From positions 1 to 5,258 of the forward strand of contig CANHCD010000178.1 of assembly GCA_947458795.1 (NCBI GenBank): DNA of 5,258 nt, in the 5' to 3' direction. The position numbers were made by a program, and so were the translations under genes. The notes beneath the pieces are model-generated. The model had not been told where the DNA came from. It did not search any database and saw nothing but the letters and a program-made list of their open reading frames with translations. The DNA comes from Cyclobacteriaceae bacterium (GTDB taxonomy: Bacteria; Bacteroidota; Bacteroidia; Cytophagales; Cyclobacteriaceae). This document shows, one piece after another, positions 1 through 4,528 of this stretch; position 1 is the first letter of the stretch, and every line of letters begins with the position of its first letter.

Positions 1-57
1 CGCGAAGTCGAAAGGCCTGCCTTCCGCGTCTTGCCCGCCGCCGCGGGTCTTGGCGAG
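1..57. repeat. Hairpin repeat copy A (right part, cut by the window edge)
   Basis: This is the right portion of the repeat family described at 93-171; the left arm would lie outside the window. It ends in the family's right-arm signature tcttggcgag (48-57). A GC-rich palindromic insert, tgcccgccgccgcggg (32-47), sits directly before that signature. A second related piece, cctgccttccgcg, is at 17-29. It is followed by an AT-rich linker (58-91) and then copy B. No reading frame here looks like a protein. Confidence 0.6.
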
Positions 58-92
58 ACTAAATGTTTTTAATATTTTTAAAAAAAATAAGC

Positions 93-171
93 TCACGCAA
101 AGACGCCAAGACGCCAAGGGTCTTCAACTTTGCACCTTCCCGCCGAAGAGGGCCTCTCCGGCTTGGCGTGA
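93..171. repeat. Hairpin repeat copy B, about 79 bases, with terminal inverted repeats
   Basis: The left end tcacgcaaagacg and the right end (cggcttggcgtga, read on the other strand as tcacgccaagccg) match at 11 of 13 positions, so the unit is an imperfect inverted repeat. Inside the left arm the word 'acgccaag' is repeated in tandem. An 18-base GC-rich insert (137-154, ttcccgccgaagagggcc) lies between gcacc and tctc, the position where copy E carries a comparable insert. Such intergenic elements resemble REP/MITE-like repeats; no transposase is nearby. No coding sequence is supported. Confidence 0.7.
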
Positions 172-207
172 CAAAATCTTTTAAAAATTTTGCAAAAAAA
201 AGTTAAG

Positions 208-287
208 TCTCACGCAAAGTAGATAAGCCGCTAAGGGCAGAAATTCGTTGTTCCTGCCTACCGCTGCGGATGTAACCCTTGGATAAG
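208..287. repeat. Hairpin repeat copy C, degenerate
   Basis: It starts with the family's left end gtctcacgcaaag and continues with the decayed word aagccgctaagg. A cctgcctaccgctgcgg piece (253-269) stands where other copies carry the palindromic insert, and the right arm is only recognisable as cttggataagaaag. It follows copy B at a start-to-start distance of about 116 bases, with an AT-rich linker similar to the one between A and B. The remaining 288-368 shows nothing I can name beyond a weak TTTAG...CTAAA pairing near 313-336. Confidence 0.5.
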
Positions 288-368
288 AAAGATTAATGAG
301 CTTAGCTAGCAGTTTAGGGTAGGAGGCCTGTCTAAAGCCAACCTTAACACTTCAGATGAATCAATAGA

Positions 369-1073
369 TTACCTACAATACGTGCTTAATGGATCGGCGG
401 CACTTTCTAGTCCTAGTTCTAAAGCTCTACTCCAATCAGAACAAGCTCCTTTTTTATCTCCAATTCTATGCTTAGAAAAACCTCTGGAGTAATACGCCTC
501 GAAAAAATTTGGAAAATGCTCTAACGCTTTATCATAGTCGGCAATTGCGCCTTCATCGTCTCTGAGCTTGGACCTAGCAGAACCCCTATCGTAATAGATC
601 GCTCTATAATTAGGGTTAAGGTCTAATGCAATGTTGAAATCAGTAATCGCACCTTCGTAGTCCTTTAATTTAATTTTGGCCAATCCTTTATTGGAATAAG
701 CATCTGCGTAATTGGGGTTAATCTCAATTACTTTATTGTAATCCATAATGGCGCCTACATAGTCTTGCATTTCACTTTTGATATTCGCTCTATTGCTGTA
801 AGCTTGTACATATCTGGGATTGATTTCAATAACCTTGTCATAGTCGCTTAAAGCACCTTCTAAATCTTGCAGACTATACTTAGCAATGCCTCTGAAGTAA
901 TAGGCATCTTCAAAATTGGGATCAAGTTGAACTACCTTATCAAAATCAAAAATGGCTTCTCTGAAGTTGCCTAAATTGCTTTTAGAAGAACCTCTATTAA
1001 ACCAATCTTGAGCTGTTTGACTAAATGCCTCTCCGCTTACCAATAACAGCAAGCCTAGTACTAAATTTTTCAT
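369..1073 (-). CDS. Secreted tetratricopeptide-repeat (TPR) protein
   Basis: A protein of 234 residues. Residues 1-18 form a signal peptide (MKN, hydrophobic LVLGLLLLV, then EAFS before Gln19), so it should be exported to the periplasm. The rest is six TPR units of exactly 34 residues: 20-53, 54-87, 88-121, 122-155, 156-189 and 190-223. Five of them end in a P-N or P-R pair, with the usual A-Y...G...A...DY pattern inside. The last unit is the common C-terminal variant with GACSDW and a Cys near the end. TPR superhelices bind peptides or partner proteins; nothing here identifies the partner and no enzymatic domain is present. AAAGGA lies almost against the ATG, closer than an ideal ribosome binding site. 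Upstream (1074-1288) I find no convincing promoter, and no clear terminator follows the stop. It appears to be monocistronic. The fold is certain, the role unknown. Confidence 0.9.
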   Translation of the reverse strand: MKNLVLGLLLLVSGEAFSQTAQDWFNRGSSKSNLGNFREAIFDFDKVVQLDPNFEDAYYFRGIAKYSLQDLEGALSDYDKVIEINPRYVQAYSNRANIKSEMQDYVGAIMDYNKVIEINPNYADAYSNKGLAKIKLKDYEGAITDFNIALDLNPNYRAIYYDRGSARSKLRDDEGAIADYDKALEHFPNFFEAYYSRGFSKHRIGDKKGACSDWSRALELGLESAADPLSTYCR

Positions 1074-1288
1074 ATCCTTTAACTAAAAATTTTTAATCAG
1101 ATTATTTTCTTACGCTGTAAAAATTAAAATCTCGCTTTTTTAAAGCTTCTTGGGTCTAACTAATTAATGTTGGCGATGATACGCTAAACCCCAATTTTTA
1201 CCTAGAATAATTATGTTAATTATGTTACGAAACTTATGAATCATCGAATTGATAATGAAAACGCTCCGATTTTGTAAATTTCTTTAAA

Positions 1289-1332
1289 CACAAAATACCC
1301 CTTCAAAATAGATTTTGAAGGGGTATTTTGTG
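1289..1332 (-). terminator. Perfect 21-bp inverted repeat, probable bidirectional terminator
   Basis: The arms 1289-1309 and 1312-1332 are perfectly complementary with only two unpaired bases between them. The core CCCCTTC/GAAGGGG is flanked by A/T tracts that would supply U-runs on either strand. On the minus strand it closes the beta-barrel/lipoprotein operon, and it directly follows the tRNA 3' remnant, as a tRNA terminator would. The core word ccccttcaaaat is shared with the two terminators at 4102-4133 and 4310-4341, which also sit behind tRNA 3' sequence. Confidence 0.8.
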
Positions 1333-1367
1333 GGTTCAATTGGAATTGAACCAATTACCTACCTGAT
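1331..1367 (-). pseudogene. tRNA 3'-half remnant (variable loop, T arm, acceptor 3' strand)
   Basis: Read on the minus strand, this contains the B-box consensus GGTTCAATTCC, a T stem ATTGG/CCAAT around a 7-base loop, then TGAACCC as acceptor 3' strand and A as discriminator, directly followed by a terminator. Aligned with the intact tRNA at 4347-4420, the 25 bases 1331-1355 plus flank differ at only about four positions. Similarity continues through ACCTAC into the anticodon stem (TGAT on the plus strand). The 5' half is absent: no GGGTTCA stands at the right distance. One T-stem pair differs from the intact tRNA but still pairs, which suggests the fragment came from a once functional, related tRNA rather than only decaying in place. 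The last codons and stop of the neighbouring CDS lie inside it. Confidence 0.6.
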
Positions 1368-2030
1368 CAGCCTTCGATAAACTAGATTCAGTTGAGCAAA
1401 ATGGTCTCCATATTTCTTGAAGGATGAAATAGAACTGCCTTCCCCAAAAAAAGTATTAAAAAACACTCCTTCCACTGCTAAATCAGTCCAATAATCTATA
1501 CTGAAGATGATGGAGGATCGAATAGGGATGTAAGCACTATGTTCTAAAAAGTTGAAGGTGTAGTCCTTTTCTTGGAAAGTGAATTTTTCTGCTGTGTAGT
1601 TTGCCAAATAACCTACACCAACACCCAAGGCGAAATCCATCTTTGTCCTATTCAGATGGTGATGGGTTGGCATTAAGTTAAACATAGGGGTGAGCTCCCA
1701 TGCGTAGGATAATCCTTGGTACAGTGGCTTTACGATTTCCTCCGAGATGGAGTATTCTTTGTTTCCAAATGCCTGGAAACTCACTTGTGATTTAATGCTC
1801 AAATGCCCTCCTAAACGCTTTTCCAAACCTAGCGAAAGCACTGGCATCATTTGATCCACTAAGCTGTCTGTAAAGGGCCTTGGAGCAGGGTAGAAGGTAC
1901 CTGCTCCAAGGCCAATAAATACTGAAAGGGTCTTTGGTTTATTCTCTTGGTAGTAGTTCTGTCCATTTACGAATAGGGGTATACAAAATAGCAAAACCAC
2001 TATCAATTGTCTGGAGAATTTTGAACCCAT
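1359..2030 (-). CDS. Outer-membrane beta-barrel-like protein, second gene of operon
   Basis: The protein has 223 residues from the ATG at 2030-2028. The frame stays open further upstream to 2144, but that part lies inside the previous gene and lacks a signal sequence. The chosen start gives a clean signal peptide (residues 1-23, ending FVNG before Gln24) and has a strong ribosome binding site 8 bases upstream. The mature part shows alternating hydrophobic/polar strands with glycine and aromatic residues (for example LSVFIGLGAGTFY at 35-47, MDFALGVGVGYLANY at 131-145, AVEGVFFNTFF at 185-195). It ends in strand-like FAQLNLVYRRLIR, as expected of an 8-10-strand barrel in the outer membrane. No specific family is recognised. 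The stop overlaps by 1 base with the lipoprotein start-side neighbour (TAATG), so translation is probably coupled. The 3' end runs into a tRNA remnant, so the last three or four residues may be derived from it. Confidence 0.75.
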   Translation of the reverse strand: MGSKFSRQLIVVLLFCIPLFVNGQNYYQENKPKTLSVFIGLGAGTFYPAPRPFTDSLVDQMMPVLSLGLEKRLGGHLSIKSQVSFQAFGNKEYSISEEIVKPLYQGLSYAWELTPMFNLMPTHHHLNRTKMDFALGVGVGYLANYTAEKFTFQEKDYTFNFLEHSAYIPIRSSIIFSIDYWTDLAVEGVFFNTFFGEGSSISSFKKYGDHFAQLNLVYRRLIR

Positions 2031-3043
2031 TAAAACTTCTCCCCTTTGTATATTTTTGAAATTTCCACCGTGGTTAGCGCCCTGTTCCAAATAGCTATAT
2101 CGTCTTGAATTCCTTTGTAGTACCTTGCATTTTCCCTCTTCCAAATTCCTAAATTTAAATTAACTGGATTGCCGTAATTTAAATTCCAAGTTGATTGTGA
2201 AACCAAAAATCCATTTTTGTATACATAAGTAGAATTACCAGCAATAGTTAAAACTATATGAGCCCAGTTATCAGCTGTCAAAGTGAATGAGTTAGCAGAA
2301 TTTGGAAAATAGTAGCCATTAGTTTGGTAATTTTCAATTGCCTGGCAAACCCAATTATTTGATGAAGAATGATTGTTGTCAATAAGTACTGAATGTCCAG
2401 TTTGTATTGCAGGCTTAACCCACATTGAAATACTAAAATTGAAAAAATTAAAATAGGTGCCAAGAGAAACATAGTCATTTACACCATCAAAACTTATTGC
2501 AGAATTTGAAACATTATTTCTATCACTTACTAATGAAGCTCCAAAAATAGTCCCATTATTCCCTATCCCGCTCTCATCGTTTGCATTTCCATTGAAAGGA
2601 TACCAAGCCATAAGCCCATTTGTGGGAATAGGGCTTTTATTTGATAATAATTGTTCAATGAGTCCTTTCAGCTCTTCACAACTAGCCTTTAATTCTGCGA
2701 TTTCTGCAGAAAGCTTTACTATATCAGCCCCTTGTTTAGTTAACTGCACAGATAGCTGATCAATTTTAATCAACTGCTGTGCTATCTGACCTTTTAGTGC
2801 ATCAATTTGACCTTTGAGTGCTTCCAGCTCTTTCTTGTTATCAGCTAGGCTTGCCAAGATTACCTGATACTTGCCATCTAGTGCTGCCAACTGAGCTTTC
2901 ATTTTCTCCATTTCTTCAAGGAGCTTGTCATTTTGAGCTTTTATCTCTTGAAGAAGCTCCATCATTTCTGGATCAGAAACGGTACATCCAAGGTTTACGA
3001 AAAGCATGAATGTGAATAGGGCTAAAATTTTTATTATTTTCAT
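2030..3043 (-). CDS. Coiled-coil lipoprotein with C-terminal LamG/concanavalin-like domain
   Basis: The protein has 337 residues. A type II signal peptide ends in the lipobox NLGC, so Cys20 should be lipidated. The following TVSDPE is acidic, which in Bacteroidota fits export of lipoproteins to the cell surface (inference). Residues 25-134 form a long Glu/Lys/Leu/Gln-rich coiled coil with tandem heptads (ALKGQID, ALKGQIA at 75-88), likely an oligomeric stalk. After a short SPIPTNG linker, residues 143-333 match a LamG-type jelly roll: GLMAWYPFNGNANDESG, SISMWVKP, NWAHIVLTI and the closing IQDDIAIWNRALTTVEI. Such domains usually bind carbohydrate or protein ligands; no catalytic domain is present. 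It is first in an operon with the beta-barrel gene. Only AAAGA precedes the start, and no good promoter is visible upstream. The LamG-coding half is visibly more AT-rich than the coiled-coil half. Confidence 0.88.
   Translation of the reverse strand: MKIIKILALFTFMLFVNLGCTVSDPEMMELLQEIKAQNDKLLEEMEKMKAQLAALDGKYQVILASLADNKKELEALKGQIDALKGQIAQQLIKIDQLSVQLTKQGADIVKLSAEIAELKASCEELKGLIEQLLSNKSPIPTNGLMAWYPFNGNANDESGIGNNGTIFGASLVSDRNNVSNSAISFDGVNDYVSLGTYFNFFNFSISMWVKPAIQTGHSVLIDNNHSSSNNWVCQAIENYQTNGYYFPNSANSFTLTADNWAHIVLTIAGNSTYVYKNGFLVSQSTWNLNYGNPVNLNLGIWKRENARYYKGIQDDIAIWNRALTTVEISKIYKGEKF
2039..2046 (-). promoter_or_regulatory. Strong Shine-Dalgarno site of the beta-barrel gene
   Basis: The minus strand reads AAGGGGAG, 8 bases before the ATG at 2030. 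It lies within the last codons of the lipoprotein gene, whose TAA stop shares its final A with this ATG. Such a strong site is uncommon next to the weak sites of the other genes here, and it decides the start of the 223-residue protein over the longer open frame. Confidence 0.7.
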
Positions 3044-3233
3044 TCTTTAGTAAATTGGTGAAGATTAGTTACGGTTAGGTGATTAAATATTTCCCAATTC
3101 TACCATAAATAAGGAGGGGCTTCTAGAATTTACGTGTTTATCGTGTTTGAATCAATGATTCATACTATGGAAAGGAAGTAGAATTGTGACTATTATGCTA
3201 TTAGATAGTCTTTCATTCAATATTTTTTTTATT

Positions 3234-3259
3234 CTTAGTAGATTTAAATATCTGCTAAG
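3234..3259. repeat. Inverted repeat, 10-bp arms with one mismatch
   Basis: The arms CTTAGTAGAT (3234-3243) and ATCTGCTAAG (3250-3259) pair with one T/G position around the loop TTAAAT. An eight-T run precedes it on the plus strand (A-run after it on the minus strand), so it is not a normal intrinsic terminator in either direction. It could be a protein-binding site or a leader structure for the downstream minus-strand operon. Confidence 0.4.
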
Positions 3260-3387
3260 TGGCCAACCTTCAATGGGGATACTTACCTAACACAAGGTCT
3301 TGACTTGCTTTTTCTGTTAGCTAGATTGAGTTGGATGGTTGCAATAAAATGGATCATTTATTGCCTAAGTATGGGTTATAAATGTTC

Positions 3388-3455
3388 ATGCTAAGTCGCA
3401 AAGAGACTATGGTTTTAATTCTATGCGCCTGTCCGCCGCGGTGGGTCTTGGCGAG
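3388..3455. repeat. Hairpin repeat copy D
   Basis: The left arm is decayed (tgctaagtcgcaaag). The right arm keeps atgcgcc, then a 16-base GC-rich insert (3430-3445, tgtccgccgcggtggg), then tcttggcgag (3446-3455). Compared with copy E it lacks tctctgcg, a loss explained by slippage between two TCT words. It is isolated from the other copies and lies just downstream of the DUF1311 gene. Confidence 0.6.
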
Positions 3456-3482
3456 AAAATATTGATTAAAAATTATACCCGA

Positions 3483-3878
3483 TCAATTGTTGATCTTGAT
3501 TGATCCGGAACAACCATCTCCTTCTTGAGCTCCTTTTATCCATTGGGATAGGGTAGATACCCGATCCAGTGTCAATTCCTCCATAAAGGCTGAAATACAC
3601 AGGGGATGAATACTTCCATAATAGCCAGCTTCTCGATCTGGAAATTTAACTTTTACTTCTGTATCACGAAAAGTGATCCAAATCCTTTGAGAAGCTCTTA
3701 GATTTTTGATGAATTCAGTGTCTAATTTATACTTCTTTAGGATAGCCTGGTAGACCTCATTCAGCTTTTTATCAGCTTTTTTATAGGATTCATATTGCAT
3801 CATATTCAATTCGGTTTGGGTTTGTGAAAACCCAGTAAAATAAAAAAAGCAAAAAACGAGGGAGAACATGTATTTCAT
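3483..3878 (-). CDS. Secreted DUF1311 / LprI-type protein
   Basis: The protein has 131 residues, a usual size for this family. Residues 1-18 form a signal peptide (FSLVFCFFYFTGFS before Gln19), so the mature protein is periplasmic or secreted. The LprI/DUF1311 pattern is clear: TQTELN at 20-25, Y..YKKADKKLNEVYQAIL at 29-47, LRASQRIWITFRD at 60-72, Cys94 in GSIHPLCISAF, and R.STLSQWIKG ending in EGDGCS with Cys123. Cys94 and Cys123 could form a disulfide. The Cys many members carry after the first motif is not present here (NMMQ). Named members of the family in other bacteria inhibit lysozyme, but most are uncharacterised, so that function is only a possibility. Met4 is an alternative start. 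It stands alone, with a promoter candidate 40-70 bases upstream; no strong Shine-Dalgarno is seen. Confidence 0.87.
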   Translation of the reverse strand: MKYMFSLVFCFFYFTGFSQTQTELNMMQYESYKKADKKLNEVYQAILKKYKLDTEFIKNLRASQRIWITFRDTEVKVKFPDREAGYYGSIHPLCISAFMEELTLDRVSTLSQWIKGAQEGDGCSGSIKINN

Positions 3879-3902
3879 GGGAGTAAGAATTAAGGGTGGA
3901 TT

Positions 3903-3940
3903 TACTTTTTGACCTTAGTTAAAAGTATACTTTTTGAACC
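3903..3940. repeat. Direct repeat TACTTTTTGA(A)CC around the DUF1311 promoter
   Basis: TACTTTTTGACC (3903-3914) and TACTTTTTGAACC (3928-3940) are spaced 25 bases apart, and the second is part of a perfect 14-base palindrome AAAAGTATACTTTT (3921-3934). The copies bracket the proposed -7 element at 3920-3927, so they could be operator half-sites for a regulator of the DUF1311 gene. This is an inference from position and repetition only. Confidence 0.4.
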
Positions 3941-3949
3941 ATTTTTCAA
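3920..3949 (-). promoter_or_regulatory. Bacteroidota-type promoter for the DUF1311 gene
   Basis: On the minus strand TTG (3949-3947) is followed after 19 bases by TACTTTTA (3927-3920), close to the Bacteroidota housekeeping consensus TTTG...TAnnTTTG. The start of transcription would fall near 3913, giving a leader of about 35 bases before the ATG at 3878. Confidence 0.5.
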
Positions 3950-4001
3950 TTTGGTTTTTTGCCAAATGGGTTTCATTTTTCAAAGACAAAAAAAGCTAAG
4001 G

Positions 4002-4089
4002 TTCACGCAAAGCCGCAAAGCTGCCAAGCCGCCAAGGAGTTAATTATTTGCGCCTGCCCGCCGCGGAGGGTCTCTGCGTCTTGGCGAGA
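4002..4089. repeat. Hairpin repeat copy E
   Basis: Left arm ttcacgcaaagccgcaaag followed by ctgccaagccgccaagg; right arm tttgcgcc, an 18-base insert tgcccgccgcggagggtc (4055-4072), then tctgcgtcttggcgaga. The outer arms pair imperfectly (the right arm reads tctcgccaagacgcagag on the other strand). Its right end runs directly into the terminator copy at 4102, so it lies downstream of the duplicated tRNA 3' end. Open frames through this repeat have no protein-like features. Confidence 0.72.
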
Positions 4090-4101
4090 TAAAAAAACAA
4101 A

Positions 4102-4133
4102 AATCCCCTTCAAAATCTTTTCTGAAGGGGATT
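4102..4133 (-). terminator. Duplicate of the tRNA terminator
   Basis: The arms AATCCCCTTCA and TGAAGGGGATT (11 bp on the transcribed strand) are followed on the minus strand by TTTTTG and a seven-T run. It differs from the functional tRNA terminator at 4310-4341 by one loop base. Here it follows only a 17-base tRNA 3' fragment, so it probably has no native transcript to end, except read-through from the tRNA. Confidence 0.7.
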
Positions 4134-4138
4134 CTAAG

Positions 4139-4155
4139 TGGGCCCACTTGGAATC
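4139..4155 (-). pseudogene. 17-base tRNA 3'-end fragment
   Basis: The minus strand reads GATTCCAAGTGGGCCCA, identical to the last 17 bases of the intact tRNA at 4347-4363. The match breaks off inside the T loop, where the sequence changes to A/T-rich DNA. It is part of the 85-base duplication and cannot be a functional tRNA. Confidence 0.8.
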
Positions 4156-4224
4156 AAAAAACTTGGAATTTTTACTAACCCAAAGATTTTATCTTAAAGG
4201 TCTAAAGCTTCAGAAGTTTTAAGA

Positions 4225-4296
4225 TCATGCAAAGCCTGCCTACGGTAAGTAAGACGCTAAGGATCTTCAACTTTGCGCCTCTGCGTCTTGGCGAGA
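4225..4296. repeat. Hairpin repeat copy F
   Basis: Left arm tcatgcaaag, then a palindrome-like insert cctgcctacggtaagtaag (4235-4253), then acgctaagg. The right arm actttgcgcctctgcgtcttggcgag is without any insert, so it serves as the apparently empty site for the 18-base element found in copy E. It lies directly downstream of the tRNA terminator. Confidence 0.7.
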
Positions 4297-4297
4297 T

Positions 4298-4341
4298 AAA
4301 AAAAACAAAAATCCCCTTCAAAATCTCTTCTGAAGGGGATT
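4298..4341 (-). terminator. Intrinsic terminator of the tRNA gene
   Basis: On the minus strand, five bases after the tRNA discriminator base, AATCCCCTTCA and TGAAGGGGATT form an 11-bp stem with a 10-base loop. This is followed by TTTTTG and an eight-T run: a classic Rho-independent terminator. Confidence 0.85.
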
Positions 4342-4346
4342 CTAAG

Positions 4347-4420
4347 TGGGCCCACTTGGAATCGAACCAAGCACCTACTGATTATGAGTCAGTTGCTCTA
4401 ACCGAATGAGCTATAGGCCC
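4347..4420 (-). tRNA. tRNA with anticodon CAU (elongator Met, or Ile decoding AUA)
   Basis: The 74-base cloverleaf is complete. Acceptor GGGCCTA/TGGGCCC (with one T-G pair) and discriminator A; D arm GCTC/GAGC with a 9-base loop containing GG; anticodon stem ACTGA/TCAGT around the loop CTCATAA, so the anticodon is CAT in DNA. The variable loop is AGGTG, and the T arm CTTGG/CCAAG surrounds TTCGATT. The terminal CCA is not encoded. The fully paired first acceptor pair (G-C) and the A after the anticodon argue against an initiator tRNA. An elongator tRNA-Met is most likely, but a tRNA-Ile whose CAU is modified by TilS cannot be excluded by eye. It is divergent from the HAD gene and followed by its own terminator. 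tRNA genes are frequent integration sites, which matters for the partial copies to the left. Confidence 0.95.
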
Positions 4421-4470
4421 CAAAAACGTATTTTTTACAACCAAAAAGGAGATCAATTGATCCACTCACC

Positions 4471-4501
4471 TTGGTTTTGGGACTGCAATGTTACATATTT
4501 G
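4471..4501 (+). promoter_or_regulatory. Possible promoter of the HAD phosphatase gene
   Basis: TTG at 4471-4473, a 20-base spacer, and CATATTTG at 4494-4501 fit the Bacteroidota pattern TTG...TAnnTTTG with one mismatch in the -7 box. A leader of roughly 20 bases would result. It sits in the short divergent region between the tRNA and the HAD gene. Confidence 0.4.
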
Positions 4502-4528
4502 AGTTGAATTAATCAACCTTCATCCCTC

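Larger units (their letters stand above)
3044..3482. other. Intergenic region of about 440 bases without a gene
   Basis: No reading frame with protein-like composition is seen on either strand. It should hold the promoter and leader of the lipoprotein operon on the minus strand, but the closest -7 candidate (TAGAATTG, minus strand, around 3094-3101) has no matching TTG about 19 bases upstream. It contains a 13-base palindrome gaatcaatgattc (3149-3161), beside a repeated CGTGTTT (3133-3139 and 3142-3148). It also contains a 10-bp hairpin (3234-3259) and repeat copy D. Confidence 0.6.
4072..4363. repeat. Two near-identical copies of an 84/85-base segment
   Basis: 4072-4155 and 4279-4363 are direct repeats differing by one A in a poly-A run and one base in the terminator loop. 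Each copy contains the right arm of a hairpin repeat, an A-rich tract, a terminator and the last 17 bases of the tRNA. The copies are 207 bases apart; 4156-4224 between them is A/T-rich and otherwise featureless. Homology further left continues only weakly, because repeat copies E and F differ there. Confidence 0.85.

Noticed and set aside
1..290. CRISPR array
   Set aside because: The units are long degenerate hairpins and the linkers between them are similar A/T-rich sequence, not unique spacers; no cas gene is present.
2022..2028. GGGTTCA on the minus strand as the missing 5' acceptor half of the tRNA remnant
   Set aside because: The word follows the start ATG of the beta-barrel gene, and the bases after it do not form a D arm; it matches by chance.
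2031..2144. 38-residue N-terminal extension of the beta-barrel protein
   Set aside because: It would lie within the end of the lipoprotein gene and put the signal peptide in the interior; the ATG at 2030 has a strong ribosome site and gives a normal signal peptide.
2278..2478. Minus-strand open frame of 66 codons inside the LamG gene
   Set aside because: It overlaps fully, in another frame, with a well supported domain, and has no start signal of its own.
2818..3009. Plus-strand open frame of 63 codons
   Set aside because: It is the antisense shadow of the coiled-coil coding region, whose low-complexity sequence keeps the opposite strand open.
3481..3495. gatcaattgttgatc as terminator of the DUF1311 gene
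   Set aside because: The stem is only 6 bp of A/T-rich sequence with a 3-base loop and overlaps the stop codon; the T-run behind it is interrupted, so the support is too weak.
3959..4222. Open plus-strand frame of 87 codons
   Set aside because: It is a read-through of repeat copy E, the terminator duplicate and the tRNA fragment; the composition is not protein-like, and the same words recur out of frame in other copies.
4227..4409. Open plus-strand frame of 60 codons
   Set aside because: It runs through repeat copy F, the terminator and the antisense strand of the tRNA, so it is not a gene.
4421..4460. Promoter of the tRNA on the minus strand (TTG ... TACGTTTT)
   Set aside because: The -7 box would end about 3 bases before the mature tRNA 5' end and the spacer is 23 bases, leaving no room for a leader.
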